Under the pieces are notes generated by a model. That model searched no databases and was not told where the DNA came from. It saw only the letters and a program-made list of their open reading frames with translations. Positions 38,290-49,445 of a stretch of DNA of 64,000 nucleotides are shown here, piece by piece (the first letter of the stretch is position 1; the number at the start of each line of letters is the position of its first letter). Source of the stretch: Citrobacter enshiensis (lineage in GTDB: Bacteria; Pseudomonadota; Gammaproteobacteria; Enterobacterales; Enterobacteriaceae); the NCBI RefSeq assembly GCF_029338175.1, contig NZ_CP119862.1:2232001-2296000 (forward strand), given 5' to 3'. A program made the position numbers and the translations under genes.

Positions 38290-39054
38290 ATGCTTTCAAT
38301 TGCCAAACGTACCGCTGTCGGCGCCGCGTTGTTACTTGTGATGCCTGTTGCCGTATGGAGCTCGGGCTGGCACTGGCAACCGGGACATAATGTCTGGTGG
38401 TTAAAAGCCTTATACTGGGTAACTGAAACGGTCACTCAGCCCTGGGGAATTATCACCCATGTGATTCTGTGCGTCTGGTTTCTTTGGTGTTTACGCTTTC
38501 GCCTCAAAGCGGCCATTATGCTATTTGCGATCCTCGCGGCGGCGATTATGCTGGGGCAGGGGATAAAATCCTGGGTCAAAGAACGCGTACAGGAACCCCG
38601 TCCGTTTGTCATTTGGCTGGAAAAAACGCACCATATTCCTGTTGATGAGTTCTACACTTTAAAGCGTAAAGAACGTGGTAACTTAGTGAAAGAACAGCTG
38701 TCCGGACAGCATGATATTCCGAGCTTTTTACGCAAACACTGGCAAAAAGAGACGGGTTTCGCATTTCCTTCCGGACACACGATGTTTGCGGCCAGTTGGG
38801 CATTACTGGCCGTGGGACTGTTGTGGCCACGCAGACGAACCCTGACGATTGCGGTGTTATTGGTTTGGGCGACGGGTGTGATGGGAAGCCGGATGGTGTT
38901 GGGGATGCACTGGCCTCGCGATTTAGTGGTGGCAACCGTGATATCCTGGCTTCTGGTGACGCTGGCGACCTGGCTGGCGCAACAGTTGTGCGGGCCTTTA
39001 ACACCGCCGGTGGAAGAGGTCCGTGAGATTGCAGAACGTGAACAAGAAGACTGA
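38290..39054 (+). CDS. pgpB: Phosphatidylglycerophosphatase B / undecaprenyl pyrophosphate phosphatase
   Basis: This 254-residue inner-membrane PAP2 phosphatase dephosphorylates PGP and undecaprenyl pyrophosphate in the periplasm. The three PAP2 motifs are present: 'KERVQEPRP', 'FPSGHT' and 'GSRMVLGMHWPRD'. Several membrane segments frame them. I chose ATG 38290 (GGGGAGAG upstream), which gives the E. coli length. lapA follows after 150 bases. Confidence 0.97.
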   Translation: MLSIAKRTAVGAALLLVMPVAVWSSGWHWQPGHNVWWLKALYWVTETVTQPWGIITHVILCVWFLWCLRFRLKAAIMLFAILAAAIMLGQGIKSWVKERVQEPRPFVIWLEKTHHIPVDEFYTLKRKERGNLVKEQLSGQHDIPSFLRKHWQKETGFAFPSGHTMFAASWALLAVGLLWPRRRTLTIAVLLVWATGVMGSRMVLGMHWPRDLVVATVISWLLVTLATWLAQQLCGPLTPPVEEVREIAEREQED

Positions 39055-39204
39055 TCGTGGTTGATTTTCCGTAATTTGCCCTTAAATCATTTGTTGGCAG
39101 GGCGCTTTTCCATTTCGCACTCGTCGTGAAAATGGTAATTTAACAGGATTAATGCGGTAAGTTGAACACGATTTATTCGCTCAAACCACATAACGGGAAG
39201 TAAT

Positions 39205-39513
39205 GTGAAATATTTACTCATTTTCTTACTGGTGTTGGCGATTTTTGTTATTTCGGTAACATTGGGTGCGCAAAACGATCAACAGGTGACGTTTAATTAC
39301 CTGTTGGCTCAGGGCGAGTATCGTATCTCTACCTTGCTTGCCGTATTATTTGCCGCAGGTTTTGCCATTGGTTGGTTGATTTGCGGTCTGTTCTGGCTAC
39401 GGGTTCGCGTATCTCTGACACGTGCAGAACGTAAAATTAAACGACTGGAAAACCAGCTTTCGTCTGCGACCGACGTTGCGGTAACTGCCGATTCGTCGGT
39501 TGTAAAGGAATAA
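39205..39513 (+). CDS. lapA: Lipopolysaccharide assembly protein LapA
   Basis: This 102-residue inner-membrane protein (formerly YciS) has two membrane segments (about 3-22 and 43-65) and a cytoplasmic coiled-coil-like tail ('RAERKIKRLENQLSSA'). It acts with LapB in LPS assembly control. The start is GTG 39205 with GGGAAG upstream. lapB starts 6 bases after its stop. Confidence 0.96.
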   Translation: MKYLLIFLLVLAIFVISVTLGAQNDQQVTFNYLLAQGEYRISTLLAVLFAAGFAIGWLICGLFWLRVRVSLTRAERKIKRLENQLSSATDVAVTADSSVVKE

Positions 39514-39519
39514 TCATTT

Positions 39520-40689
39520 ATGTTGGAGTTGTTGTTTCTGCTTTTACCTGTAGCGGCAGCGTATGGCTGGTATATGGGTCGCAGAAGTGCGCAACAAACA
39601 AAACAGGATGAAGCTAACCGCTTGTCTCGCGACTATGTCGCCGGGGTTAACTTCCTCCTGAGCAACCAACAGGACAAAGCGGTGGATCTGTTCCTCGACA
39701 TGCTAAAAGAGGATACCGGCACCGTTGAGGCTCATCTCACCCTCGGAAACCTGTTTCGCTCACGTGGCGAAGTCGACAGGGCCATCCGCATTCACCAAAC
39801 CTTGATGGAAAGCGCCTCGCTGACCTATGAACAGCGCCTGCTGGCGGTTCAACAGCTGGGTCGTGATTACATGGCGGCGGGATTGTATGATCGCGCGGAA
39901 GACATGTTTACCCAACTGATTGATGAAACAGACTTTCGTATCAGCGCGTTACAGCAACTGCTGCAAATCTACCAGGCGACCAGCGACTGGCAAAAAGCGA
40001 TCGATGTGGCGGAGCGGTTGGTGAAACTCGGCAAGGATAAACAGCGTATTGAAATTGCCCATTTCTATTGCGAGTTAGCGCTGCAACAGATGGGCAGTGA
40101 CGATTTGGATCGCGCCATGGCGCTGTTAAAGAAAGGTGCCGCGGCAGACAAAAATAGCGCCAGAGTCTCCATCATGATGGGGCGGGTCTATATGGCAAAT
40201 GGCGACTACGGCAAAGCGGTTGAGTGCCTGCAGCGCGTCATCTCTCAGGATAAAGAGCTGGTAAGCGAAACGCTGGAGATGCTGCAGACCTGCTACCAAC
40301 AGCTCGGGAAGAATGACGAATGGGCTGAGTTTTTACGCCGGGCAGTAGAAGAGAACACCGGCGCCGCTGCGGAATTAATGCTGGCTGATATTCTGGAAGG
40401 GCGTGAAGGCAATGATGTCGCACAGGTCTATATCACCCGTCAGTTGCAGCGTCATCCCACGATGCGCGTATTCCATAAACTGATGGATTACCACCTTAAT
40501 GAAGCAGAAGAAGGGCGTGCCAAAGAGAGTTTGATGGTGCTGCGCGATATGGTCGGCGAGCAGGTGCGCAGTAAGCCTCGTTATCGTTGCCAGAAATGCG
40601 GCTTCACGGCTTATACTCTGTACTGGCACTGTCCTTCCTGCCGTGCGTGGTCGACCATCAAACCGATTCGCGGTCTTGACGGCCAGTAG
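39520..40689 (+). CDS. lapB: LPS assembly regulator LapB (YciM)
   Basis: This 389-residue protein has an N-terminal membrane anchor (residues 1-20), about nine TPR repeats facing the cytoplasm, and a C-terminal rubredoxin-type metal site with Cys357, Cys360, Cys371 and Cys374 ('CQKC', 'CPSC'). LapB presents LpxC to FtsH and so controls the first committed step of LPS synthesis. It is co-transcribed with lapA, as in E. coli. Confidence 0.97.
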   Translation: MLELLFLLLPVAAAYGWYMGRRSAQQTKQDEANRLSRDYVAGVNFLLSNQQDKAVDLFLDMLKEDTGTVEAHLTLGNLFRSRGEVDRAIRIHQTLMESASLTYEQRLLAVQQLGRDYMAAGLYDRAEDMFTQLIDETDFRISALQQLLQIYQATSDWQKAIDVAERLVKLGKDKQRIEIAHFYCELALQQMGSDDLDRAMALLKKGAAADKNSARVSIMMGRVYMANGDYGKAVECLQRVISQDKELVSETLEMLQTCYQQLGKNDEWAEFLRRAVEENTGAAAELMLADILEGREGNDVAQVYITRQLQRHPTMRVFHKLMDYHLNEAEEGRAKESLMVLRDMVGEQVRSKPRYRCQKCGFTAYTLYWHCPSCRAWSTIKPIRGLDGQ

Positions 40690-40876
40690 TTTTAAAAAAA
40701 ATCTTATTTTAGTTACAACATCCTTATTGTTTCTCATCCCGCAACCTCCGGCAATCGTGCAACGGAGTCTGGCAGGAATGCAAACGCGCCTGTTAATTTG
40801 AGCCTCTCGCGGGTAGAATGCACGCCGTTTACCTATTTCGCGCCACACCCGGCGCCCATCATAAGAAGGTCTGGTC

Positions 40877-41614
40877 ATGACGTTTACTGCTTCATCTTCT
40901 TCTCGCGCTGCTACTGATTCTCCTGTCGTTGTTGCCCTGGATTATAATAATCGTGATAAAGCGCTGGCTTTCGTCGACAAAATCGATCCCCGTGATTGTC
41001 GCCTGAAAGTAGGCAAGGAGATGTTCACGCTCTTCGGGCCGCAACTCGTTCGTGATTTGCAGCAGCGTGGATTTGATATCTTTCTTGATCTGAAATTTCA
41101 CGATATCCCCAATACCACCGCCCATGCGGTTGCCGCCGCCGCAGAACTTGGCGTCTGGATGGTCAATGTGCATGCATCGGGAGGGTCGCGAATGATGACC
41201 GCCGCACGCGAAGCATTAATGCCGTTTGGCAAAGACGCGCCATTGCTGATTGCGGTGACAGTGCTGACCAGCATGGAAGCGAGCGACTTGCTTGATCTCG
41301 GCGTGACGTTGTCACCTGCGGAGCATGCAGAACGGCTGGCGCGTTTAACGCAAAACTGTGGCCTGGACGGTGTGGTCTGTTCAGCGCAGGAAGCCGTGCG
41401 TTTCAAACAGGCGTTTGGCGAAGCGTTTAAACTGGTGACGCCGGGTATTCGTCCTCATGGGAGTGATGCTGGCGATCAACGTCGCATTATGACCCCAGAA
41501 CAGGCGATGTCTGCGGGTGTGGATTATATGGTGATTGGTCGTCCGGTGACGCAGTCAGAAGACCCTGCACAAACCCTGAAAGCCATCAACGCGTCTCTGA
41601 AACGAGGAGCATAA
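40877..41614 (+). CDS. pyrF: Orotidine 5'-phosphate decarboxylase
   Basis: This 245-residue TIM-barrel enzyme converts OMP to UMP. The catalytic '[10 protein letters not shown]' Asp-Lys-Asp network and the phosphate motif '[16 protein letters not shown]' are intact. AAGAAGG lies about 10 bases upstream of ATG 40877. Its stop overlaps the yciH start by one base (TAATG), so both are translated in concert. Confidence 0.98.
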   Translation: MTFTASSSSRAATDSPVVVALDYNNRDKALAFVDKIDPRDCRLKVGKEMFTLFGPQLVRDLQQRGFDIFLDLKFHDIPNTTAHAVAAAAELGVWMVNVHASGGSRMMTAAREALMPFGKDAPLLIAVTVLTSMEASDLLDLGVTLSPAEHAERLARLTQNCGLDGVVCSAQEAVRFKQAFGEAFKLVTPGIRPHGSDAGDQRRIMTPEQAMSAGVDYMVIGRPVTQSEDPAQTLKAINASLKRGA

Positions 41615-41940
41615 TGAACGATTCCAACAGCCGTCTGGTGTACTCAACAGACTCTGGGCGTATTAATGAGCCAGAGGTAGCGCCTGAGCGTCCTAAAGGT
41701 GATGGCATTGTCCGTATTCAGCGTCAGACCAGCGGTCGTAAAGGTAAAGGCGTTTGCCTGATTACCGGCATTGATATGGATGATGCTGAGCTGACAAAAC
41801 TGGCCGCTGAACTGAAGAAAAAATGCGGTTGCGGCGGTGCGGTGAAAGAGGGTGTCATTGAAATTCAGGGCGATAAGCGCGATCTGATTAAATCGTTGCT
41901 GGAAGCCAAAGGAATGAAAGTTAAATTGGCTGGCGGCTAA
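41614..41940 (+). CDS. yciH: SUI1/eIF1-like protein YciH
   Basis: This 108-residue SUI1-fold protein is a bacterial homologue of eIF1. It can discriminate against non-canonical initiation in vitro. 'GIVRIQRQTSGRKGKGVCLITG' and 'LKKKCGCGGAVKEGVIEIQG' are family landmarks. It is the second gene of the pyrF-yciH pair, and ends before an intrinsic hairpin. Confidence 0.96.
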   Translation: MNDSNSRLVYSTDSGRINEPEVAPERPKGDGIVRIQRQTSGRKGKGVCLITGIDMDDAELTKLAAELKKKCGCGGAVKEGVIEIQGDKRDLIKSLLEAKGMKVKLAGG

Positions 41941-41946
41941 CGAAAA

Positions 41947-41970
41947 AAGCCACGGTATATTCCGTGGCTT
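41947..41970. terminator. Hairpin terminator between yciH and osmB
   Basis: AAGCCACGG / TATATT / CCGTGGCTT is a 9-bp perfect stem. The preceding A-run gives a T-run on the minus strand, so it can also serve osmB; on the plus strand the T-run is short. Confidence 0.78.
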
Positions 41971-42050
41971 CAAATGTAGCTGTAAATATTATTTTAAGTC
42001 AGACCAGGTCAGAAATAGTGTATTTTTGTATTGAGTCGGTCAACCGTAAA

Positions 42051-42269
42051 TTATTTACCCACCTGGTGGCCGATAATACCACCCACAGCAGCACCACCCA
42101 GCGTACCCAGCGCGCTGCCGTCAGTTAAGACCGCGCCGCCGACTGCACCAGCGCCTGCACCAATTGCCGTGCTGCGGTCTTGTTTTGACCAGTTAGAACA
42201 TGCGCTCAGAGACATCGCAAGGGTAATTGCCAGAACCGCGGCGGTCATTTTTTTGCTCGTTGCAAACAT
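42051..42269 (-). CDS. osmB: Osmotically inducible lipoprotein OsmB
   Basis: This 72-residue lipoprotein has a signal peptide ending in the lipobox 'LSAC' with Cys24. The mature part is Gly/Ala-rich ('GAGAGAVGGAVLTDGSALGTLGGAAVGGIIGHQVG'-type glycine zipper; shown here in parts). It is nearly the same as E. coli OsmB, which is induced by osmotic stress, RpoS and Rcs. A CTATAGTTA element (minus strand, about 42313-42321) resembles an RpoS-type -10. Confidence 0.96.
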   Translation of the reverse strand: MFATSKKMTAAVLAITLAMSLSACSNWSKQDRSTAIGAGAGAVGGAVLTDGSALGTLGGAAVGGIIGHQVGK

Positions 42270-42537
42270 AATACTTTCTCCTGAATTAATGATTCACGGA
42301 AGCAAGTCTCTTTAACTATAGCTAAGATAGAGGCCATCAAAGAAGCATTCCGTAAAACCGTGTTGCGCAGGTGTGTAGCCTATTATCACGCAGGTGATAG
42401 TCACTCCCTGTTATATCGCTAACATTAATTTTACGACTTTGATTCATTTACTAAAGGTAAATAGTCTTAATTGGCTGATCGGAAAAATCTCAGAGAGAGG
42501 AGATGATTTGCCGCCCGGCAAATCATCTGAAAAGCGG

Positions 42538-43290
42538 TCAGGACTGGGATTCAATGATGTTCACCGTCAACCCGGCGAGCTCCAGTTCCTGTTGGTCGTT
42601 AGCGCTGATTTTTGAATCAGTAATCACACGGTTGAACCTGGATAATGGACCGAGCGTATACGGGTGTACGGTGCCGAATTTGGAGCTGTCGGTCAGCACA
42701 ATGGCCTCCGCCCCTTTTTCAAGAACCGCATTGACCACATCAGAACGCATCATATCCCGTCCCGTAAATCCGGTTTCAGGCTGCCAGCCATCAATCCCGA
42801 TGAAAGCCTTACTGAAGTGAACCTGTTGGATGAACTGCCGGGTTAAGGGACCGACCATACTTTCACTTTTTTTCTGATAGATCCCGCCAAGCAGGATCAC
42901 TTCGCAGGGAGTTCCCTTCAGCAAGTGCGCAATGTAGCTGCTGACGGTAATAATCGTCACGTCTTTTTGTTCAGCCAGCGTTCTGGCCAGAAGCGCGTTA
43001 CTGCTGCCGTTTTCAATAAAGACCGATTCACCCGGGTTGACCAGAGAGGCCGCAAACTCGGCAAGCTGATGTTTGAGGGTGTAGTTAGTCATCATGCGCG
43101 TTTCAACATCTTCACTGTCCAGTGAAACGGCAAAACCATGAGCACGGCGCAGATAGCTCTGTTTCTCGAGCGTGTTGAGATCCTGTCGAATCGTCACTTC
43201 AGAAACACCGGTGATTTTCGCCAGCTCGGCCACACTCATGCGGCCTTTATCAATCACCATTTGTAAAATTGATTGTTGTCGGGAATTCAT
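42538..43290 (-). CDS. yciT: DeoR-family regulator YciT
   Basis: This 250-residue repressor has an N-terminal DeoR helix-turn-helix ('[49 protein letters not shown]') and a sugar-phosphate sensor domain ('[15 protein letters not shown]', '[13 protein letters not shown]'). I chose ATG 43290 (MNSRQQ), as in E. coli, rather than the opening nine codons upstream. Its position beside osmB is conserved. The effector is unknown to me. Confidence 0.94.
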   Translation of the reverse strand: MNSRQQSILQMVIDKGRMSVAELAKITGVSEVTIRQDLNTLEKQSYLRRAHGFAVSLDSEDVETRMMTNYTLKHQLAEFAASLVNPGESVFIENGSSNALLARTLAEQKDVTIITVSSYIAHLLKGTPCEVILLGGIYQKKSESMVGPLTRQFIQQVHFSKAFIGIDGWQPETGFTGRDMMRSDVVNAVLEKGAEAIVLTDSSKFGTVHPYTLGPLSRFNRVITDSKISANDQQELELAGLTVNIIESQS

Positions 43291-43387
43291 CGCTTTAATT
43301 TTTATAATGGTATCCATACCGTGGAGTAAAAGAGTGCTACGTATTCTGAGTCAGGTCGCGCCCGACGTCAGATGGAGCCCTGTATTG

Positions 43388-43570
43388 TTAGATCTCCCAA
43401 GGGGATCTGGGGTGTTTTGACGACGATTCCACATCGTCTTTCACCTGGCTTAACAACTCTGCCTTCAGTATTTCAAGGTTATGGATGGCAGAGTGGTAAT
43501 CGCCAGCGACAAGGATATCCAGCACGGTATCAATTCGTTCAGCGACACGTTGTGCGTCGATATCAGACAT
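43388..43570 (-). CDS. yciZ: UPF0509 protein YciZ
   Basis: This 60-residue protein, [20 protein letters not shown] then '[20 protein letters not shown]' and 'HPRSPWEI', matches E. coli YciZ apart from a short insertion near the C-terminus. It is mainly helical and of unknown function. I chose the internal ATG 43570 because AAGG lies 9 bases upstream; the ATG at 43579 would leave only two bases after that site. Confidence 0.9.
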   Translation of the reverse strand: MSDIDAQRVAERIDTVLDILVAGDYHSAIHNLEILKAELLSQVKDDVESSSKHPRSPWEI

Positions 43571-43756
43571 GGTTGTCATCCTTACGTCAGAAGGTGTTTG
43601 ATTTTAATGATGCAGAAAATCATCGCAAAAGAGAAGGGAAAAATAGGATTACTCACCACCCGTGAGAAATATCATATCTTCTGTCATTACAGACAGATAG
43701 GTTTGCGGTGAAATCACCTTTATTCTGAACGGTTCACGTTCTCTGTATCGCCAGCG

Positions 43757-45748
43757 CTAGCGTCTTTTTTTATTCAGATAACGTTTATACCAGCGTTCAA
43801 ACGCGGCGGCGGGCATCGGTTTGGCAAACAGAAAACCTTGCCGTTCATTGATGCCATTTTTGGTCAAGAACGCATCTTCCTTTGTGCTTTCCACCCCTTC
43901 AGCAATCACCTGCAGATTCAGCGCCTGCGCCACGGCAACGATGGCGCGGACCAGCGATTGTGAGATGGACTGTTTGTGTATGTCTTTGACGAAGGTGTGA
44001 TCAAGTTTGATGGCGTCAATCGGGAACCGGGCAAGCTGCGACAGGGAGGAGTACCCGGTCCCAAAATCATCCAGGTGTATTTGTGCGCCCAGCTGGCTAA
44101 ATTGTTGGATGACGGATAACGCAAGTTCTTCATTTTCAATCAAACAGCTTTCCGTCAATTCGACATCAATGGGGCAATACTCAAAGTTAAGCTCATTAAG
44201 GACCTGCTTCAGGTCCGTAAAAATCGTTTGATCGGCGAGCTGGCGGGCAGACACGTTGACGGCGACACGCAGATGAATCCCTTTATCGCGCCATTCGGCA
44301 ACCTGTCTGACGACCTCGAGGATCACCCAGCGCCCCAGCGGAACAATCAGGCCAGACTCTTCAGCATACGAGATAAATTCACGGGGGGGGATCAGTCCAC
44401 GCTCGGGAGATTGCCAGCGCACCAGCGCTTCCAGGCTGCGCACTTCGCCTCGCCAGGTCAGCTTGGGCTGGTAGTGAATCAGTAGCTGATCGCTTTCGAG
44501 GGCTTTACGCAGATGGGTATCCAGCCACAGATATTCGAAAACCCGTTGGTTCATTTCGGGGGAGAAAACGCAAAACTGACCGCGTCCGCCTTCTTTGGCG
44601 GTGTACATTGCCGTATCGGCGTTGCGAATAATGCTGTCGCTGTCGTGACCGTGTTGAGGGGCCAGAGCAATGCCGATAGAGCATCCGGTATACACTTCGA
44701 GTAGACCGATACGGAAGGGCTGACGTAAACGCGTTAAAATGCGGGAGGCAACGGCCTCAAGCGAACCCTGAGAGGTATGGGTGGCAAGAATAATAAATTC
44801 GTCACCGCCCAGGCGGGCCAGTAGCTGATTCTCCTCCAGACAACTGAGGATCGCCAGTGACACGGCCTGCAACAACTGATCGCCAAACATATGTCCGTAG
44901 GCGTCATTCACCTTTTTGAAATTATCCAGATCGAGATAAACAACACCGACCTGATTTTCCCCGGCGCTATCAATGGCATCATTGATCAGCTCATGAATGG
45001 CATTACGATTCGGTAGCCCGGTAATCGTGTCGGTGTTGGCTAACACCCGCAGACGTTCCTGGGCGCGGCGTTCTTCGGTGATGTCGGTCCCTGAGCAGAT
45101 CAGATAGATTTCGTTTTTTCCGCTACCGCTATGGACAAACTTATTGCGAAACAGAAACAGGCGCTGACCTTTGCGGGTCTTCACCCAGCGTTCGATTTCG
45201 TAAGAGTTACCGTTACGGAAAAAGCCGTTAATGTTACGCCGTGAGGCGGCGGCTTCGCGGCGGCTCATAAACAACTTAAACACGCTTTGTCCAATGACTT
45301 CGTGCTCTTTCAGGCCGGTATACTCTTCGCAGAGACGATTGAAGCGCTGAATATTGCCCCGGCTATCGAGGATCACAATGGCGGAATTGGCTTCGGAGAC
45401 GACCTGTTCGGCAAAAGATAATCCTTGCACCAGATCGCGGGCGACGGCAGGGGTGTCGTGCCATGCAGATGCACTGCCGGCCCATTCACGTTTATTGATT
45501 TTTCGACCGACCAAATGCACTGACAAATCGTTATCGTCGATGGGCAGCGTCATCATCAGGCTGGAGGTAATCGCGGTCATTTCCCGAATGCGGTTTGCCT
45601 GTTCAGGCGTGAGTTCGACGGCCTGATCCGACTGTGCAACCTCGGTGACCGATAAGTGCAGGATGTTGCAATCTTCCGACAAATGCCAGTAAGGGCTGTG
45701 CGTCCCCAGGTAGCTAAACAAGGTGACCGGTTCCCGAATGTTTTTCAT
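43757..45748 (-). CDS. pdeR: Cyclic-di-GMP phosphodiesterase PdeR (Gmr, YciR)
   Basis: This 663-residue protein has a PAS domain (about residues 110-225), a GGDEF domain with intact 'LGGDEF', and a C-terminal EAL domain with 'EALVRW' and 'DDFGTGYSSL'. PdeR hydrolyses c-di-GMP and acts as a trigger enzyme with DgcM and MlrA upstream of csgD and curli. ATG 45748 (MKNIREPVTLFSYLG) matches E. coli; the frame is open 28 codons further upstream. It lies about 280 bases downstream of rnb on the same strand, with a terminator between them. Confidence 0.95.
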   Translation of the reverse strand: MKNIREPVTLFSYLGTHSPYWHLSEDCNILHLSVTEVAQSDQAVELTPEQANRIREMTAITSSLMMTLPIDDNDLSVHLVGRKINKREWAGSASAWHDTPAVARDLVQGLSFAEQVVSEANSAIVILDSRGNIQRFNRLCEEYTGLKEHEVIGQSVFKLFMSRREAAASRRNINGFFRNGNSYEIERWVKTRKGQRLFLFRNKFVHSGSGKNEIYLICSGTDITEERRAQERLRVLANTDTITGLPNRNAIHELINDAIDSAGENQVGVVYLDLDNFKKVNDAYGHMFGDQLLQAVSLAILSCLEENQLLARLGGDEFIILATHTSQGSLEAVASRILTRLRQPFRIGLLEVYTGCSIGIALAPQHGHDSDSIIRNADTAMYTAKEGGRGQFCVFSPEMNQRVFEYLWLDTHLRKALESDQLLIHYQPKLTWRGEVRSLEALVRWQSPERGLIPPREFISYAEESGLIVPLGRWVILEVVRQVAEWRDKGIHLRVAVNVSARQLADQTIFTDLKQVLNELNFEYCPIDVELTESCLIENEELALSVIQQFSQLGAQIHLDDFGTGYSSLSQLARFPIDAIKLDHTFVKDIHKQSISQSLVRAIVAVAQALNLQVIAEGVESTKEDAFLTKNGINERQGFLFAKPMPAAAFERWYKRYLNKKRR

Positions 45749-45954
45749 TATGCATACCGTCCCGTTTAAAGCACTACAGCCGTCAGGCGAAAGGTTAGCC
45801 ATGAATCCTTTTCGGTAACTATGGCTGAACATCTTGTTTTATTTATATTTTAATTTGTAATCCAGATTTAGAAAAATGCATACTCATCACAGTGAAATAA
45901 CCAAAAAAACGTAATGAATATTTAAAGTGTAGTGTGCGTGGGCGGTTCAGGCAG

Positions 45955-45992
45955 GAAAAAGAAAACGGCCTTTCCTTATCGGGAAAGACCGT
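45955..45992 (-). terminator. rnb terminator
   Basis: On the minus strand AACGGTCTTTCC / CGATAA / GGAAAGGCCGTT is followed by TTCTTTTTCC, 40 bases after the rnb stop. Confidence 0.88.
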
Positions 45993-46031
45993 TGTACTCG
46001 TCATACTTCACGTTGCAGGTACGGTGGTACG

Positions 46032-47966
46032 TTATGCGACCGGGCGGGCAATGACGCTACGGGTTTCCATGCGCACTTCGGCAATCGTTACGTCGATAAC
46101 GTCAGTCACTTTGTAAACCGCTTCACCTTTAATCTGTACGGTGCCGCTTTCCTGGCTACAGACCAGTTCATCGCGAACCGCATGCAGGAACGGCGCAGGG
46201 ATAAAGGCAACGGCACCGTTATCGACCAGACGAACACGCATTCCACCACGGCTGACATCAATGATTTCTGCCGCGAAACGCGTGTCGGTACCGGCTTTGT
46301 CACTCAGGAAACGCGCGTACAGCCAGTCGCCGACATCACGTTCCGCCATACGGTTCAGGCGACGACGTTCTGCCATTTGCAGGGTTGTTTCTTCCTGCGG
46401 ACGTGCGATTGACTCACCCTTGATGATGGCTTTCAACAGGCGATGGTTGATCATGTCGCCATATTTACGGATAGGCGATGTCCAGGTGGCGTAAGCCTCC
46501 AGACCAAGACCAAAGTGCGGACCCGGTTCGGTGCTGATTTCGGCGAAAGACTGGAAGCGACGAATTCGGCTGTCCAGAAAACCGGAAGGCTGCGCATCCA
46601 GCTCACGACGGAGTTTGCAGAAACCCTCCAGCGTCAGGACTTCTTCGGCATTAACGTGCATACCGTGCGATGACAGCAGCGCCGCCAGGGCGTCGACATT
46701 AGCCGGATCGAAGCCCATGTGAACGTTATAAATACCAAAACCTAATTTGTCGCGGAGCACGCGAGCGGCGCAAATATTTGCGGCGATCATGGACTCTTCC
46801 ACAATACGGTTGGCAATGCGACGGGGTTCCGCAACGATATCGAGGACTTCGCCTTTCTCACCGAGTACAAAACGGTAATCCGGACGGTCTTTGAACACCA
46901 GCGCGTGGTTGTGACGCCATTCGCCACGGCTCAGGCAAATGCGTTGCAGCAGTCGGATTTGCTGGGCAATGGCCTCGTTCTCAGGCTGCCAGGTCCCGGT
47001 GTTTTCCAGCCAGTCGGAGACGTTGTCATAGGCCAGTTTTGCTTTTGAAATGATGGTCGCGGCGAAGAACGTGATGTCGTCTTCAAGGGTTCCATCAGCA
47101 GCAATGGTCATCCGGCAGGCGAGAACAGGGCGAACTTCCTGCGCGCGCAAGGAGCACAGATCGTCAGAGAGTTCACGCGGCAGCATTGGGATATTGAAAC
47201 CCGGCAGATAGTTGGTAAACGCACGGACTTTCGCCGAGTTATCCAGCTTGCTGCCTTCGGCAATCCAGGCGGTAGGGTCGGCAATGGCGACGGTGAGCTG
47301 CAGTTTGCCGTCGGCCAGTTCTTGCGCGTATAACGCATCGTCCATATCTTCGGTGCTGGCACTGTCGATCGTGACAAAATCCAGCGCCGTCAGGTCCTGA
47401 CGTTCGAGGCCTTCATCCAGCATTTCAGTGGCGACGCCGTTGGGGGCTTCTTTTTCGAGGTTATGACGCGCCAGTGTGACCCACCATGGCACGAAATGAT
47501 CGTCGCCAAAGGTGATGAACTGGGTTAATTCGGCGTAAAACGTACGATCGCCTTTCAGGGGATGACGGCGCATCTCAGCGACAGCCCAGTCACCCTCTTT
47601 AAATTCATGTTCCACGCCACGTGCAGCGCGGCACGGGATGGCGTCTTTCAGCAACGGATGATCCGGCACGATGGACAGACGATCGTTCTTGCCCTGAACT
47701 TTGCCCACGAAGCGGGTCAGGAAGGGTTCGATCAGCTCTTCTGGCTCAGCAGATTCGCGTTCTTTTTCCGTGTGGATCACCGCGACAATGCGGTCACCGT
47801 GCATCACTTTTTTCATCTGCGGCGGCGGGATGAAATAACTTTTTTGCGCGTCGACTTCCAGGAAGCCAAAGCCTTTTTCCGTGGCTTTTACCACCCCTTC
47901 AGCGCGTGGCGTCTGGGAATGCAGTTGCTGTTTAAGCTGCGCTAGCAGCGGGTTGTCCTGAAGCAT
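46032..47966 (-). CDS. rnb: Exoribonuclease II
   Basis: This 644-residue enzyme degrades mRNA 3' to 5'. Two cold-shock domains at the N-terminus ('[17 protein letters not shown]') precede the RNB catalytic domain, with its Asp cluster in '[11 protein letters not shown]'. A C-terminal S1 domain follows. Full length as in E. coli RNase II. Confidence 0.97.
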   Translation of the reverse strand: MLQDNPLLAQLKQQLHSQTPRAEGVVKATEKGFGFLEVDAQKSYFIPPPQMKKVMHGDRIVAVIHTEKERESAEPEELIEPFLTRFVGKVQGKNDRLSIVPDHPLLKDAIPCRAARGVEHEFKEGDWAVAEMRRHPLKGDRTFYAELTQFITFGDDHFVPWWVTLARHNLEKEAPNGVATEMLDEGLERQDLTALDFVTIDSASTEDMDDALYAQELADGKLQLTVAIADPTAWIAEGSKLDNSAKVRAFTNYLPGFNIPMLPRELSDDLCSLRAQEVRPVLACRMTIAADGTLEDDITFFAATIISKAKLAYDNVSDWLENTGTWQPENEAIAQQIRLLQRICLSRGEWRHNHALVFKDRPDYRFVLGEKGEVLDIVAEPRRIANRIVEESMIAANICAARVLRDKLGFGIYNVHMGFDPANVDALAALLSSHGMHVNAEEVLTLEGFCKLRRELDAQPSGFLDSRIRRFQSFAEISTEPGPHFGLGLEAYATWTSPIRKYGDMINHRLLKAIIKGESIARPQEETTLQMAERRRLNRMAERDVGDWLYARFLSDKAGTDTRFAAEIIDVSRGGMRVRLVDNGAVAFIPAPFLHAVRDELVCSQESGTVQIKGEAVYKVTDVIDVTIAEVRMETRSVIARPVA

Positions 47967-48055
47967 AATTGTCTATTTTCGTGGCCAAAAGAGCGGCTGA
48001 CAGTTTTACGCGATTCTGCCTGACGCATCAAGCGCTCTTTAAGCAAATGGATGGG

Positions 48056-49213
48056 TTAATGGGTCTCACCCAGCGCGATTTTTAGGCGGTTTAACCATCC
48101 GCACAATCCGCTCCAACTGAGTAAGTTGATTGCCTGTTCAGAGGAAAAATCGAGCCCGGATAAAGCGCTGAACTGGACGTCGCTAAAACGATCGGGTGCC
48201 CTCGTGAGCCATTGTATCGCTTGCAACGTAATGCGCTCAACCGGATGTCGCCGTTCCCACTGCTGTATTTCGCGTTCGTCCTGACGAAGTGTGGCAATAA
48301 ACGCGGCACATTCCGGGGAACGTTGCGCCTGCTCATTAAAGCAAGCGACGCTGCCATTAATGCGGGCAGTGAGCAGGGTTGCAAGCGGGGAGGCGTTCTG
48401 CGGCATCCCGGTGCGCAATGCGCTTGTTATCAGCGTGGCGAGCAGTGAGAGCAGCGCGGGTTCGTGCGCCAGTACCGGCGCAAGCTGCTGTAATTCTGTG
48501 ACTGGCTGAGGGTGGGACAAACACGCCTGCTGTTCGGCGTTGGCCAGATGGAACGCAACGGCGACATGTGCTGGATGCCATGTTGCCTCGACGGCGGCAA
48601 AAGGGGGGGCGGGAGCGAACGGCTGCATATCGAGTCCGGGCACCCAACGCACCGGCTGTCCGAGAAAAGCCTGGAAGACCGCCACCACCCGCGCCTGAAA
48701 ACCGACAAAGCCAACGATCTGACTTATCAGAACGCTGTCCCACACCGTCAGTCCAACATCATCCAGATGCTGCCGGGCGCGGGCATCAATCACCGCAGGA
48801 GAACTGGCTAACTGACGGGCATACTGGGTTATTTGCGCGAGACGATGGTTACTTTCCCGGGAGGAGTCTGGGCCAGGGAGCGGCGCCAGACGAGCCGCAT
48901 AGTGATTGCACAGTCGCTGAACGCCACAGACCTGCGCGACAGTCAACGCGGTACTCATGCGTTCATAGGCGCTGAACGTATTCATTTGATTTTGCTGAAC
49001 GTGAGGGGGAAACAGAATATGAGCAAGTTGACGGGCAGGGTGCAACCAGGACTGAAAGGGGAAAAGCGCCTCTTCAGGTATCGGCAGATCGAGCAGAAAA
49101 CGGTCCTCTACGTGTGCCGCTTCAGGCACCAGCGGCAGGACATCCTGCGCCCAGGCGTTGGACTGTGTTTCATGATACCAGTGGCTTTTGCCTTCAATTC
49201 GGCGTTGTTCCAT
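48056..49213 (-). CDS. yciW: YciW, CysB-regulon peroxidase-like protein
   Basis: This 385-residue protein resembles E. coli YciW (AhpD/carboxymuconolactone decarboxylase-like fold), a member of the CysB regulon linked to cysteine metabolism. Start [18 protein letters not shown] is as in E. coli. I chose ATG 49213 with AAGGAAC upstream over the longer opening at 49249. The biochemical reaction is not established. It is separated from rnb by about 90 bases and shares its direction. Confidence 0.9.
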   Translation of the reverse strand: MEQRRIEGKSHWYHETQSNAWAQDVLPLVPEAAHVEDRFLLDLPIPEEALFPFQSWLHPARQLAHILFPPHVQQNQMNTFSAYERMSTALTVAQVCGVQRLCNHYAARLAPLPGPDSSRESNHRLAQITQYARQLASSPAVIDARARQHLDDVGLTVWDSVLISQIVGFVGFQARVVAVFQAFLGQPVRWVPGLDMQPFAPAPPFAAVEATWHPAHVAVAFHLANAEQQACLSHPQPVTELQQLAPVLAHEPALLSLLATLITSALRTGMPQNASPLATLLTARINGSVACFNEQAQRSPECAAFIATLRQDEREIQQWERRHPVERITLQAIQWLTRAPDRFSDVQFSALSGLDFSSEQAINLLSWSGLCGWLNRLKIALGETH

Positions 49214-49445
49214 GGGCGTTCCTTGATCTAAAAGTGGCGACCCGGACACGTCATTGAAACACAGCGGGTCGTTTTCGCTGCATTATCCTGACGTAAGCAA
49301 GAGGTGGGATGAAAGATTGTTACGTGATAATAAATATCGGAAAGCTATATGCTGGGCGAAAAGCGAGTGGGAAACGCGTGGGGAGGGGAAAACAGGCAGA
49401 GATCGATGGGCGACGAGCGCCGCCCATACCAGGATCCTGAAACGA